Part shown: positions 15,668 to 25,168 of the stretch, one piece after another
Layout: each line of letters begins with the position of its first letter
Numbering within the stretch: the first letter of the stretch is position 1
DNA from: Paenibacillus monticola
GTDB lineage: Bacteria > Bacillota > Bacilli > Paenibacillales > Paenibacillaceae
DNA length: 64,000 nt
Assembly: GCF_009664975.1 (NCBI RefSeq)
Contig: NZ_WJXB01000002.1
Span: 558,001-622,000 of the forward strand
Direction: 5' to 3'
Position numbers and translations under genes: made by a program
Notes under the pieces: generated by a model
Database searches by the model: none
What the model saw: the letters and a program-made list of their open reading frames with translations, nothing else
Told to the model about the DNA's origin: nothing

Positions 15668-16471
15668 CTATCCAACCAAACAATACTTAACCAGCGCATC
15701 GCGCACACCATACTCATTGTTCGTTCCTGTAATGACATCTGCTGCTGCTTTGACTTCAACTGGCGAATTCTCCATGGCAATACCCAGACCTGCGTAGGTC
15801 AGCATAGAAATATCGTTAAAATAATTACCAATCGACAGGACTTCCTCCTGAGGAATTCCCAACTGCTCTGCTAAATGTTTTAAGGCATTGCCTTTAGAAG
15901 CTTCCGGATGCATAAAATCAACGAAGAATTCACCGCTGCGCAGAATGTTATATTGGTGAGTCCAAGTGCCCCATTCCCGTTCAGCTTCATCCAATATATC
16001 CGACTGTGTAAACACAGTGAATTTCACGATAGGCTCATGGAAATCCTCCCAAGCTGGCAGCGATGCTGGCATAATCTTAAAATGCTCATACATATGATTG
16101 GCTTCTTTTGCCAGATTATCAACATTATCCACATACATATCAAAAGCAGTATTCACATCAAAATGTATGTTATGCTCACGGCAATAAGCAATGTAAGGAT
16201 CTAGACCACGTGCATCCAAACCGAATTGATGCAATATTTCCCGGTTCTCTACTCGTACAGTTACTGCACCATTGTGGCCCAGCACATAACCTGACAAGCC
16301 CATTTCTTCCATAAAAGGAATCGAGTTCTGCGGGCTTCTGCCTGTGCATAATACGATCTGGCCTCCCTGACGAGTAACCTCAGCAATGGCCTCCTTATTC
16401 TCAGCACTTAAGTGGTGATCATCATCCAGCAGCGTACCATCTACATCAAGCGCTATCAGCTTGTATTTCAT
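15668..16471 (-). CDS. Cof-type HAD-IIB phosphatase
   Basis: A 267-residue cytosolic phosphatase. Motif I is DVDGTLL (residues 9-15), motif II is CTGRS (about 43), and the C-terminal lysine and GNYFNDISML motif are in place; the large IIB cap lies between. Family members dephosphorylate sugar phosphates, FMN or other small phosphates; the substrate here is not predictable. It follows the pseudouridine synthase on the same strand with an 80-bp gap. Confidence 0.92.
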   Translation of the reverse strand: MKYKLIALDVDGTLLDDDHHLSAENKEAIAEVTRQGGQIVLCTGRSPQNSIPFMEEMGLSGYVLGHNGAVTVRVENREILHQFGLDARGLDPYIAYCREHNIHFDVNTAFDMYVDNVDNLAKEANHMYEHFKIMPASLPAWEDFHEPIVKFTVFTQSDILDEAEREWGTWTHQYNILRSGEFFVDFMHPEASKGNALKHLAEQLGIPQEEVLSIGNYFNDISMLTYAGLGIAMENSPVEVKAAADVITGTNNEYGVRDALVKYCLVG

Positions 16472-16552
16472 ACTCCACCATCCTAATCCATCTTATTTAT
16501 CTATAGAATTACTATAACTGTACTTTGTTATTTAATTGTTAACTCTCTCTAG

Positions 16553-17317
16553 TTAAAGCTCCGCTGCACCTGCACTCAGCAGATTAAGCTCTTCTTTCGT
16601 CAGCTCCCGGTAAGCTCCCAAAGCCAAATTCTCATCCAGCTTCAGCTCACCCATCGATACCCGCTTCAGAAACGTGACTTTTTTGCCAACCGCCTGAAAC
16701 ATCCGCTTGACCTGATGGAATTTACCCTCGGTAATGATTAAGGAAATAAACGAAATTGTGGTAGTGCCTCTCTCCCTGCTCAAGATAGTTAGCTGTGCAG
16801 GCAGCGTGACATACCCGTCCTCAAGCTCCACGCCAGCGGCAAAAGCTGCCACATCATCAGCGTCGACTTCACCTTCTACCGTAGCCTCGTAGATTTTGGG
16901 GACATGCTTGCGTGGTGACAGCAGCTCATGTGCAAGCTTGCCATCGTTAGTAAGCAGCAGCAATCCTACCGTATCTTTATCCAGTCTGCCGACAGGGAAG
17001 GGCTCGAACTGGGCATACTCCGGCTTTAATAGATCCAGAACCGTCCGGTCCCGCTTGTCCTCTGTTGCAGACAGCACATCCGGTGGTTTGTTCATCATTA
17101 GATAGATATATTCACGGTAAGTGACAACCTCACCGTTAACTTCAACCTTATCGTTATAAGGATCAAAATGAATCCCACTGTCCTTCACGACAGCACCATT
17201 CACATGAATCAATCCTTGCTTTGCTATTTTACGAATGTCACTGCGTGAACCCACGCCTATATGGGACAACATTTTATCTAGCCGTTGTTTTTTAGCAGCA
17301 TTGCCTGATGAGCTCAT
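16553..17317 (-). CDS. RsuA-family pseudouridine synthase
   Basis: A 254-residue rRNA pseudouridine synthase with an N-terminal S4 RNA-binding domain (RLDKMLSHIGVGSRSDIRK, start of protein) and the catalytic GRLDKDTVGLLLLT aspartate motif near residue 115, then HQVKRMF. It isomerises a uridine in 16S or 23S rRNA. ATG 17317 is preferred over an upstream GTG because GGAGGTG lies nine bases before it; this places the start three bp after the stop of the upstream RsmF paralogue, so the two are probably cotranscribed. Confidence 0.92.
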   Translation of the reverse strand: MSSSGNAAKKQRLDKMLSHIGVGSRSDIRKIAKQGLIHVNGAVVKDSGIHFDPYNDKVEVNGEVVTYREYIYLMMNKPPDVLSATEDKRDRTVLDLLKPEYAQFEPFPVGRLDKDTVGLLLLTNDGKLAHELLSPRKHVPKIYEATVEGEVDADDVAAFAAGVELEDGYVTLPAQLTILSRERGTTTISFISLIITEGKFHQVKRMFQAVGKKVTFLKRVSMGELKLDENLALGAYRELTKEELNLLSAGAAEL

Positions 17318-17319
17318 AC

Positions 17320-18840
17320 TTATGTCCACCTCCAGCCTGCGGGATATTCATTCTTGAGCATACCATCCTGCCATTTGCCCCATCCCGCACTATAGCCATC
17401 GATACAGACCAGCATATAGCCCTTCGGGGTGCTTCCGGGTCTTACAGACAGACGTTCCAGCGGAATCGCCAGTGTTTCTCCTTTAAGATAAGACACCGCT
17501 TCACCATTACTGGTTGATAGGGATAGACTACGACAGCTCTCTGATGGATGTAGTGCTGTAGCTAATGGATGGCTAGGTATAAATCTTCCGTTACGGAGAT
17601 GACCCACAGACCAGCCTGGACGAATCGTCCTAAGCCCGTTCAGCGACTCCTGCGGAAGTGGGGAAATATACAGGTGATCGCCAAAAAGCACAGGATGACC
17701 CGCAGGCTCCCAACCTAACTGTTCATTTATAAAATCACCATAGGCGGCCAGAGCAACCTCTACACTTACGTGCTGCAGATCACGACTCGTTCCGCTAGTG
17801 GTTTTTCCAGAGGCTCGTCCACCCTTGCTGCGAACCTCTTCAACTCGGGTTACGGTTGGTTTAGCTGCGGGTTTGCCTTTAAAATTCTTTCGCGTAGAAA
17901 TAGACAACAGGATTTCTTCAGGTTCTGGTTCCACTATCGGAGCTGGGGTTCCGTCATGCCTTAGCACGGCCATGAAGTGGCCTTCGCCCTTCACCTTGTG
18001 CGGCCAGAGTCGGGCCGTTCCTGGCAGTTCTCCAAAACCCATGGCAAAGGAACCCGTTCCGCCAACCGGAACAACCGAAAACTGCGGATAGCCCGCGAGA
18101 AACTCAGCAATAGTCCCTTCATTCTCCTCTATTGCGAAGGTACATGTTGAGTAGACAAGCGTACCGCCCGGTGCCAATGCTGAAGCCGCCGAACGTAAAA
18201 TATCCCGCTGCATCGCAGCGTATTTGGCTGGCGTTTCCGGTTCCCATTGCTTCACCATATCCTCATCCTTGCGGAACATACCCTCACCGGAGCATGGCGC
18301 ATCGATCAGTATTCGGTCAAAAAAGTGCGGGAACGCTGCCGCGATGTGGTCTGGACTTTCGTTCAGTACCACGGCGTTGCGCACCCCATAAAGCTCCAGA
18401 TTCTTAGCTAAAGCCTTTGTCCGCTCAGGGTGAAGGTCGTTACTGACAAGCAGACCTTGCCCTTGTAGCTTCGCGGCAATTTGCGACGATTTACCACCGG
18501 GAGCAGCGCATAGATCCAGCACCCTGTCACCAGGTTGAACGCCAAGAAGCTCTACTGGGGCCATCGCACTTGGTTCTTGAATGTAATACAATCCCGCATG
18601 GTAATACGGATGTTTGCCGGGCCTTACGCCCTCCTCTGTATAATAACCAGTTGGACACCACGGGATTGGCTCCAACTGAAAAGGGGATAGTGCCAACAGG
18701 CTCTCCGCCGTGATTTTTAAAGTATTGACACGAATGCCTCCGTACGGGGTCTCCAGATACGAATCCGCAAACTGTTTATATTCCGTTCCCAGCAAATCCT
18801 TCATCCGCTGTGTGAAAGAGCTGGGCAGTTGTACTGCCAT
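17320..18840 (-). CDS. RsmF/NOP2-family RNA m5C methyltransferase, paralogue 2
   Basis: A 506-residue relative of the protein at 13753, with CAAPGGKSS (residue about 112), DAPCSGEGMF (about 183) and STCTF (about 233). The two share IPWCP-GYY, GKHPYYHAGLYYIQEPSAM and the PUA-like VCIDGYSAGWGKW ending. It has a longer Lys/Arg-rich linker (about residues 300-355). Both sets of catalytic cysteines are intact, so both copies are probably active, perhaps on different rRNA positions. The start has GGAGGACGGC. It is followed immediately by the pseudouridine synthase. Confidence 0.92.
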   Translation of the reverse strand: MAVQLPSSFTQRMKDLLGTEYKQFADSYLETPYGGIRVNTLKITAESLLALSPFQLEPIPWCPTGYYTEEGVRPGKHPYYHAGLYYIQEPSAMAPVELLGVQPGDRVLDLCAAPGGKSSQIAAKLQGQGLLVSNDLHPERTKALAKNLELYGVRNAVVLNESPDHIAAAFPHFFDRILIDAPCSGEGMFRKDEDMVKQWEPETPAKYAAMQRDILRSAASALAPGGTLVYSTCTFAIEENEGTIAEFLAGYPQFSVVPVGGTGSFAMGFGELPGTARLWPHKVKGEGHFMAVLRHDGTPAPIVEPEPEEILLSISTRKNFKGKPAAKPTVTRVEEVRSKGGRASGKTTSGTSRDLQHVSVEVALAAYGDFINEQLGWEPAGHPVLFGDHLYISPLPQESLNGLRTIRPGWSVGHLRNGRFIPSHPLATALHPSESCRSLSLSTSNGEAVSYLKGETLAIPLERLSVRPGSTPKGYMLVCIDGYSAGWGKWQDGMLKNEYPAGWRWT

Positions 18841-18937
18841 GATGCCGTCCTCCTGCTTGTTATACCAAAATAGGTTTACATAATGTTAAGGGAACACCTT
18901 TAAGGGTGTCCCTTTTGTTCTTGCTTATTATAATTGT

Positions 18938-19390
18938 TTATTTGTGCTGAGATGATGTCGGCCGCTGTGGACCGCGACGTTGCGGGTTGTTCGGTATAAT
19001 TGCATCAGCCGCAGCCTTCACTTCCTCGGCCAGCTGAAGGTCTACAATATCAATGGTCAGATCATAATATGGAAACGAATGCTCATTGTAATGCTCCAAG
19101 CGCAAGGCATATTCCTTGACTTCCTTCACCAGCTTGTCGAGATTAATGCCAAGCGTCACTGCTGGATAATCCTCAAGCTTGGCAGCTGCCCGGTTTAAGA
19201 GTATTTTTCCGCCACGCACATTGCGGTTACGGAAATGGTATAAGCCTACCGCAACCTGCAGCAGAGCCTTATAGAGCGGATCGCGTCCCTGTGCAAGCCA
19301 TAGTTCTTCCAACACCTCATGGCATTCAAAATAATCTCTGTCGCGGTTGAAATAGATCAGGTATGCCAAGTACAACGACTCATAGCCCAT
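18938..19390 (-). CDS. DUF309 protein
   Basis: About 150 residues, all-helical. The signature NRDRDYFECHEVLEELW followed by LYKALLQVAVGLYHFRNRNVRGGKILL is that of DUF309. The function is unknown; the fold keeps charged HE/EE residues that might bind metal or nucleic acid. ATG 19390 (MGYESLYL) is preferred; it overlaps the end of the alarmone synthase gene by 11 bp, so translation is probably coupled. A longer start at 19435 is possible. Confidence 0.85.
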   Translation of the reverse strand: MGYESLYLAYLIYFNRDRDYFECHEVLEELWLAQGRDPLYKALLQVAVGLYHFRNRNVRGGKILLNRAAAKLEDYPAVTLGINLDKLVKEVKEYALRLEHYNEHSFPYYDLTIDIVDLQLAEEVKAAADAIIPNNPQRRGPQRPTSSQHK

Positions 19391-20192
19391 CCGGCAAACT
19401 GCCCTTCTTAGCATCGGACAGCATTCTCCGGACATGATCGAGAAGGACTCTCATGGCATCCATATCCTGAACCTGCCAAATTTCATTAAAGCGCTCCTGG
19501 CTTTCAATAGCCTCATTGACCAGATGATAGAAATACAATTGATGGATCGCCTTCAACAATTGAGTTGTTGTATTGGAATTCTCCTCAAAGGTCTTTTGCG
19601 CTTCCAGTATCTCTTCCCGAATGCTGGACATTTCACTGTCTAGAATCGAGGCCGCCTCCGCCGCTGTTTTTAGCCGTAGCCGCATTTCATCCGGCAGACT
19701 TTCCCGGTATTTATAATTCAGGGAATGCTCAATAGTCGCCCAGAAATTCATCGCCAGTGTGCGGATTTGAATCTCGGCTAGCACTATCTTTTGTCCCAGA
19801 GCTGTCTGTACGGGATACTTAATAATCATATGGAAGCTGCGATAGCCGCTATCTTTGTAATTGGTGATGTAATCCTTCTCATAGAGAACTTCAAGATCCT
19901 TGCGGTGCCGGATAAATTCGGCCACTCTGCGGATATCCTCCACAAATTGACACATAATCCGTATACCCGCTATATCTTCTATACCCGTCTCGAGATCCTC
20001 CATCTTCACATTCAGGCGTTGCGCTTTCTCCAGAATGCTAGACAGCCGTTTTACGCGGCCAGTTACGAATTCGATCGGTGTATATTCCTCTCTCTTTTTC
20101 AACTCCGAACGCATCGTTTTGAATTTAACCTTCAGTTCTTCCACTGCCTGTTCGTATGGAAGCAAAAAAGTACCCCAGTCCCTGACGTCCAT
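19380..20192 (-). CDS. sasB: Small alarmone synthetase (SasB/YjbM/RelQ type)
   Basis: A 270-residue (p)ppGpp synthetase lacking hydrolase and TGS domains. It begins with the SasB-type LPYEQAVEELKVKF, has EFVTGRVKRLSSI, DIAGIRIMCQF, the GTP-contacting GYRSFH (residues about 118-123) and EIQIRTLAMNFWATIEHSLNYKY. It transfers pyrophosphate from ATP to GDP/GTP. It is about 60 residues longer than B. subtilis SasB because of an extra helical C-terminus. It lies 30 bp after pyrD and overlaps the DUF309 gene. Confidence 0.92.
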   Translation of the reverse strand: MDVRDWGTFLLPYEQAVEELKVKFKTMRSELKKREEYTPIEFVTGRVKRLSSILEKAQRLNVKMEDLETGIEDIAGIRIMCQFVEDIRRVAEFIRHRKDLEVLYEKDYITNYKDSGYRSFHMIIKYPVQTALGQKIVLAEIQIRTLAMNFWATIEHSLNYKYRESLPDEMRLRLKTAAEAASILDSEMSSIREEILEAQKTFEENSNTTTQLLKAIHQLYFYHLVNEAIESQERFNEIWQVQDMDAMRVLLDHVRRMLSDAKKGSLPDGL

Positions 20193-20222
20193 CGTCTTCG
20201 TCCTCCTGTCCTTTCGTCTCCT

Positions 20223-21320
20223 TTAGTGATGATCGGCGCCCACCGCTTCAGAGATATTACGGAATCCGTCCCGCCGTAGCAGCTGTCGTAGTCCCGCATG
20301 TATCTTACGGTTAACCTCTGGTCCTTCATAAATGAGAGCTGTATAAATTTCGACCAGGCTTGCACCTGCCCGGATTTTGTCATAAGCATCTTGACTAGTA
20401 AATATACCGCCGGAGCCAATGATTGGCATCTTCCCGCCAGTCTGGCGATAAATGCTGCGGATGATATCCGTTGAACGATCACGCAGTGGTTTACCGCTTA
20501 AGCCCCCGGCCTCTCCAGCCTGCAAGCTCTTAAGTCCTTCGCGGTTTAACGTGGTGTTCGTAGCAATAATACCATCCATTCCAGCTTCTGTCAGCGTATG
20601 TACCATATCTTCCAGTTCTGTATCGCTAATATCCGGAGCAATTTTCACCAATAAACTTTTGGAAATACCACTCTTTTTACGCTGAAGTTCCATTTCCTCC
20701 TTCACCTGAGCCAGCAGGAATGACAATTCATTGCCATGCTGGAGGTTACGCAAACCGGGCGTATTTGGTGAACTGATATTTACCACAAAAAAATCACCGT
20801 ACGGATAAAGCGCACGGATGCACTGGCGATAATCCTCATGTGCCGCTTCATTGGCCGTAGCCTTATTCCGGCCAATATTGACAGCTACCGGAATTCTACG
20901 CTTCTTGAGTGCCTTTAGCCGCTCTGCCATGGCTTCGGCCCCTTCATTATTGAAGCCCATCCGGTTGATCAGTGCTTCATCCGAAAGAAGGCGAAAGAGT
21001 CGTGGGCTATCATTACCTGGCTGGCCCTTTGGTGTGACCGTGCCCACTTCCATAAATCCAAAGCCGATGGATGAGAACCCGGCAACGGCCTCGGCATTCT
21101 TATCCAGTCCGGCTGCAAGTCCTACCGGGGTCGGGAAATGTTGACCAAATAGCTCCACAGCTAGATCAGCGGTCTCCGGAACACCGTACATCAAACGCAA
21201 CGCTGCGCTGCCTCCTGGTACAGTAGCCGACTTATCCAAACCGCCTACTACAAGATGGTGCGCTTTCTCCGGGTCCATTTTAAAGAAAAAAGGTTTGCCA
21301 AAATTACGATACAGCACCAT
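20223..21320 (-). CDS. pyrD: Dihydroorotate dehydrogenase, quinone-dependent (class 2)
   Basis: A 365-residue flavoprotein oxidising dihydroorotate to orotate in pyrimidine synthesis. The N-terminal amphipathic extension (KPFFFKMDPEKAHHLV) that touches the membrane, GLAAGLDKNAEAV, the FGFMEVGTVTPKGQPGN stretch, INRMGFNNEG, catalytic-serine NISSPNTPGLRNLQ and IIGSGGIFTSQDAY mark class 2. Bacillus normally uses the class 1B PyrD/PyrK pair, so a quinone-linked enzyme standing apart from a pyr operon is a lineage marker. It heads a pyrD-sasB-DUF309 run. Confidence 0.94.
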   Translation of the reverse strand: MVLYRNFGKPFFFKMDPEKAHHLVVGGLDKSATVPGGSAALRLMYGVPETADLAVELFGQHFPTPVGLAAGLDKNAEAVAGFSSIGFGFMEVGTVTPKGQPGNDSPRLFRLLSDEALINRMGFNNEGAEAMAERLKALKKRRIPVAVNIGRNKATANEAAHEDYRQCIRALYPYGDFFVVNISSPNTPGLRNLQHGNELSFLLAQVKEEMELQRKKSGISKSLLVKIAPDISDTELEDMVHTLTEAGMDGIIATNTTLNREGLKSLQAGEAGGLSGKPLRDRSTDIIRSIYRQTGGKMPIIGSGGIFTSQDAYDKIRAGASLVEIYTALIYEGPEVNRKIHAGLRQLLRRDGFRNISEAVGADHH

Positions 21321-21527
21321 TCTCGCTCCTTCAAGGGTTTCTTGCTTCTGCTCAAGTCTCCCCGTTTCTGTAGGTTTCTTCTTGATTTTAGCCTTTTCCT
21401 GGAGAAAAGAAAAGTTTTTAACCTCACAGGACCTTTGAGCCCGAACCTTGAGTATAGTAATTTTCTTGTAAACGCATTACAATAAAAGAGCAAACACTGA
21501 TTAAGAGAGAAAGAGGGTATGACTGGT

Positions 21528-21665
21528 ATGACAACTAAACGCAAACCTCCTACATTGCAGCAGAAGAAAGATGAGGTTAACCGCAAAGCTATCATGTGGA
21601 TCGGCGTAAGCTTAGTAGTACTAATTCTACTTATAATCATTCTTTTTATTGTAGCAGGTAATTAA
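21528..21665 (+). CDS. 45-residue single-span membrane microprotein
   Basis: The peptide begins MTTKRKPPTLQQKKDEV, a basic cytosolic head, then has one hydrophobic span (WIGVSLVVLILLIIILFIV) and ends AGN. GAGGG lies ten bases before ATG 21528; another ATG at 21519 is too close to it. The stop overlaps that of the convergent L,D-transpeptidase by three bases. No family is recognised. It is divergent from pyrD. Confidence 0.65.
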   Translation: MTTKRKPPTLQQKKDEVNRKAIMWIGVSLVVLILLIIILFIVAGN

Positions 21666-23107
21666 TTCAGCCAGTGATATACTTTGCGGGGGTTGGTCTG
21701 ATCATGGGGTGTAGAAGAGGAGAACCGTTCCTTCGGCAGCACCAGCTCTTCAGGCAGAACCCCTTTACTAATTGTTACCTTTGTCCCCTTGGGTACCAGA
21801 GCAAATAACTCCTCTACATCCTCACGTTTCATCCGGATACAGCCTTGTGATTCATCCTCGCCGATACTGTTAGGATCATTAGTTCCATGAATAGCATAGT
21901 TACTCTCCGATAGCTGCAGACCGCGGCTGCCGAACTCCCCATTCGCATGACCATTCGGGTTAACCACTTTATCTGTAATGACAAAACTACCCTCTGGTGT
22001 CTTATTTCCACCAAGTCCCACCTTATAATTCCGCAAAATAATGCTACCGCTGACTACTGCCAAGCGGTGATTTTGTTTATCCACAATTATGGTAAGCGGT
22101 CCGGCAAAAAAAGGAATGCTATCTTCGCCACCTCCACTAACACCGGTTACAGCCGATGTGCCGCTTGTTGCTGCCGCTCCTGAAGTCCCGGATGCAACAT
22201 TAGGTGTTGGGAATGCTTTAGTGACTCCCGGTGCTGATGAAGATTCCGCTGCTGCTCTCAGAGCCGTAAATTTCTGTTTCATAACTGGCGTAGTTCCTCC
22301 AAGCCAATTTCCCGGAAAAGGACCTGCCAGTTGCTGCAGCGAATCAGGCAGACTCCCTTTGTTCTTCTGAAAAGCCAATATAGCACTCCAGAGCGTGGCT
22401 AGCTGTTCTTGGACGACCTGCCACTGGGCAGCCTGTTTCGTTAGCACCGTATGCTCGGGCGGCTGACACGCGCAACTAACGGGATCATAAGACTGGTATA
22501 CAATGGCCCCAGCCTTGCTTGTCTCCAGAGTAGAGGTAAGAGGTAACTTCTCTTTCCACAGTAGCCATTTACCGGCGCGTTTCATTCCCAAAACAGCTTT
22601 AACAGAAGGTTTCTTACTCCCGATCATTGTAGCCATCGCCTTACCTGATGCAGCTGTATCTCCAACTGCTTGAGCCGTAAAGCTAACCTTTTTGCTTTCT
22701 GTAGCCGAAGTGTCGGTGGAAATTGTCTCAACTGGCGCATCAGCAGCATCTGCATGGGACACCAATCCAGTCTCGTGTTCTCCCGCGAGGCTGGAACTCG
22801 GAGCCTGGGCGGCAGGCATGATAACTAGCAGAAACATTGCAAATAGAAGCAATAGGCGACGTGTTCTTTGATGGCGTTGGCTACGCTGACGCCCCGCCTG
22901 CAGCAATCCTTCCTCGTATTCACGTAGCATATCGGCCGGCACCTTGCTGTGCTCAAATGCTTCATAGACTTCCCCAGCCTGATTAAAGCAATAATTCCCC
23001 TTCCCATGCTGGCCGTTCTTATAGTATTCCTTACCCAGCAAGTACCATGCCATCTTATTTTCCGGATGCATCTGCACATAGGCTTTGAGGTGCTGCGAGT
23101 TTTTCAT
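21662..23107 (-). CDS. Membrane-anchored L,D-transpeptidase (YkuD domain)
   Basis: A 481-residue protein. Residues 1-70 form a TPR-like helical region (MAWYLLGKEYYKNGQHGKG), one membrane span follows at about 84-101, then a low-complexity Ala/Ser/Thr stretch, and a C-terminal YkuD catalytic domain with HGTNDPNSIGEDESQGCIRM, whose Cys and His form the active site. It should make 3-3 peptidoglycan cross-links or attach proteins outside the membrane. Start 23107 is favoured by GGAGG six bases upstream; a longer start at 23137 is weaker. Confidence 0.9.
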   Translation of the reverse strand: MKNSQHLKAYVQMHPENKMAWYLLGKEYYKNGQHGKGNYCFNQAGEVYEAFEHSKVPADMLREYEEGLLQAGRQRSQRHQRTRRLLLLFAMFLLVIMPAAQAPSSSLAGEHETGLVSHADAADAPVETISTDTSATESKKVSFTAQAVGDTAASGKAMATMIGSKKPSVKAVLGMKRAGKWLLWKEKLPLTSTLETSKAGAIVYQSYDPVSCACQPPEHTVLTKQAAQWQVVQEQLATLWSAILAFQKNKGSLPDSLQQLAGPFPGNWLGGTTPVMKQKFTALRAAAESSSAPGVTKAFPTPNVASGTSGAAATSGTSAVTGVSGGGEDSIPFFAGPLTIIVDKQNHRLAVVSGSIILRNYKVGLGGNKTPEGSFVITDKVVNPNGHANGEFGSRGLQLSESNYAIHGTNDPNSIGEDESQGCIRMKREDVEELFALVPKGTKVTISKGVLPEELVLPKERFSSSTPHDQTNPRKVYHWLN

Positions 23108-23164
23108 CGGTACCTCCACTCTTTGTAATTCCTTCATTATTAATATCGGTCAGATGCAAAAAAA

Positions 23165-23214
23165 TAAAAAGACATCTCCCAGCCGAATTTGCGCCGGCTA
23201 GGAGATGTCTTTTA
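23165..23214. terminator. Bidirectional terminator between ferredoxin and transpeptidase genes
   Basis: The stem AAAAGACATCTCC / GGAGATGTCTTTT with an AGCCG / CGGCT inner pair has T-runs on both strands. It ends the ferredoxin transcript on the minus strand. Confidence 0.8.
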
Positions 23215-23244
23215 TAAAACTTATGATATTTACCAAAAATGCAA

Positions 23245-23505
<261 letters not shown>

Positions 23506-23648
23506 TTAAACAATACAGCGCCACTGTAGCAGCGTGTTATTTTTCTCATATTAATATAAATAGACTTTAATTTCAATTCATTTTCATCATGTTTACATTT
23601 TCGCCGCATAATACGGCAACTAAATTGACATGACATAGAATGTTTATT

Positions 23649-24941
23649 TCACTCTTTATCAGGATCTACCGTTTGCAAATTATCCTTTTGCAGCGAGGTT
23701 CCTCGCTCCTTATGGTTGCGCAGCCTCGCGGAATGAGAATCTGTCAGCATTCCAGCAGTCAAAACAGCGCTCTCGCCAAATTTATTACGCAGAATATCCA
23801 TTGCTTTGTTCAGCGATTCTTTCTTTGGCTGACGTTCATAATCGAACAAATCAAGCTGAATGGCCGACTCTTCTTTGGGGGTTAGGCCATGCAAAGTCAC
23901 CCCAAGAAGCCGCACAGGTTTCTCTTTGTTCCAATGGCGCGAATATAGCTCGCAGACCGCCTTGTAAATATCCTCAGCGGTCTCCGTGGGCACTTCAAGC
24001 TGGCGCGAGCGGGTTATCGTCTTCATATCGGGTGTACGAATCGTAAGCTGCAAACCGGAGGCTACCAAACTTTGCTTCCGCAACCGTCTTGCTACCTGAT
24101 CGCTCAAGTTTAGTAGAATCGGTCTCGCTTCAGCCAGACCAATGACATCCCGGGGTAATGTTGTGGTGTGGCCGATAGATTTACTCTGCTCCCGCTCGGG
24201 ATTCACCAAGCCATGGTCAATGCCGTTGCCGGCCCGCTTTAACCAAGAACCCATAACCCCAAAGTGCTCCACCAGCATTCCCTCATCTGCAGCAGCTAGT
24301 TGTCCAATACTGTAGATGCCTAGCTTACGAAGCTTCTCGGCAGTCTTGCCGCCGATACCGAACATTTGGTCACAAGGCTTGTCCCATAGAATTTTTGGCA
24401 CATCGCGCAACCTCAGCACTGTAATGCCATTGGGCTTCTTCAAATCAGAGCCCATCTTAGCCAACAACTTGTTGGGGGCAATCCCAATGGAACAAGGCAG
24501 ACCCAGTTCATCCATAATACGACGCTGAATGTCCTCGGCTATCTCCAGCGGATTGCCGAACTGGCGCGATCCCGTAATATCCAGATAACATTCATCTATT
24601 GACACTGCTTCAAGCAGCGGAGTGTAACTGTAGGCAATCTGCATGAACGCATTGGAATACTTACGGTATAGATGAAAGTTCGGCTTAATAACAATTAAAG
24701 AGGGACAAATCCGCAGCGCCTTCTGGACCTGCATACCCGTTGATATCCCTTGCCTACGTGCGGCATAGGAACAGGTGACGATAATCCCCCTCCTGAGCTC
24801 CACACTTCCTGCAACTGCAGTAGCCTTACCACTATATTGCTGCGGGTCTTCCGCTTCATGTACGGAACAGTAAAAAGCATTCATATCCACATGCAGGATG
24901 ACCCTTCCGCTCGTTGGATAATATTGATCCACATTCTGCAC
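23649..24941 (-). CDS. dinB: Y-family DNA polymerase IV
   Basis: About 430 residues; translesion polymerase. The catalytic carboxylates are in HVDMNAFYCSVHEAEDP and in SIDECYLD, helix-hairpin-helix FGIGGKTAEKLRKLG follows, and a beta-clamp peptide QLDLFDY is near the C-terminus. I place the start at GTG 24941 (VQNVDQYYP), which has AAGAAGGT upstream; the frame stays open to 25091 but that stretch looks like promoter DNA. No LexA-type box is visible upstream, unlike the pair at 38 kb. Confidence 0.9.
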   Translation of the reverse strand: MQNVDQYYPTSGRVILHVDMNAFYCSVHEAEDPQQYSGKATAVAGSVELRRGIIVTCSYAARRQGISTGMQVQKALRICPSLIVIKPNFHLYRKYSNAFMQIAYSYTPLLEAVSIDECYLDITGSRQFGNPLEIAEDIQRRIMDELGLPCSIGIAPNKLLAKMGSDLKKPNGITVLRLRDVPKILWDKPCDQMFGIGGKTAEKLRKLGIYSIGQLAAADEGMLVEHFGVMGSWLKRAGNGIDHGLVNPEREQSKSIGHTTTLPRDVIGLAEARPILLNLSDQVARRLRKQSLVASGLQLTIRTPDMKTITRSRQLEVPTETAEDIYKAVCELYSRHWNKEKPVRLLGVTLHGLTPKEESAIQLDLFDYERQPKKESLNKAMDILRNKFGESAVLTAGMLTDSHSARLRNHKERGTSLQKDNLQTVDPDKE

Positions 24942-25168
24942 AATGTCTACCTTCTTATCTTTAGGGTTTCTATTGTCAGATTTAGAATACCGCTCCAGTG
25001 CCTGAAGGTCAACTTCAAACAGACAGCCCGCAAAGTTCTTTGTTACATTCCCGCGTAAAAATGATATAATGTAAAAATTCATTTCCCTCAAGCGTATGCT
25101 TCCAATGCGAGTTGTGCACGAAGCGAATTCCGGAAGCCGAAGCTCACAAAACTTTTAGGAGGACTCTC

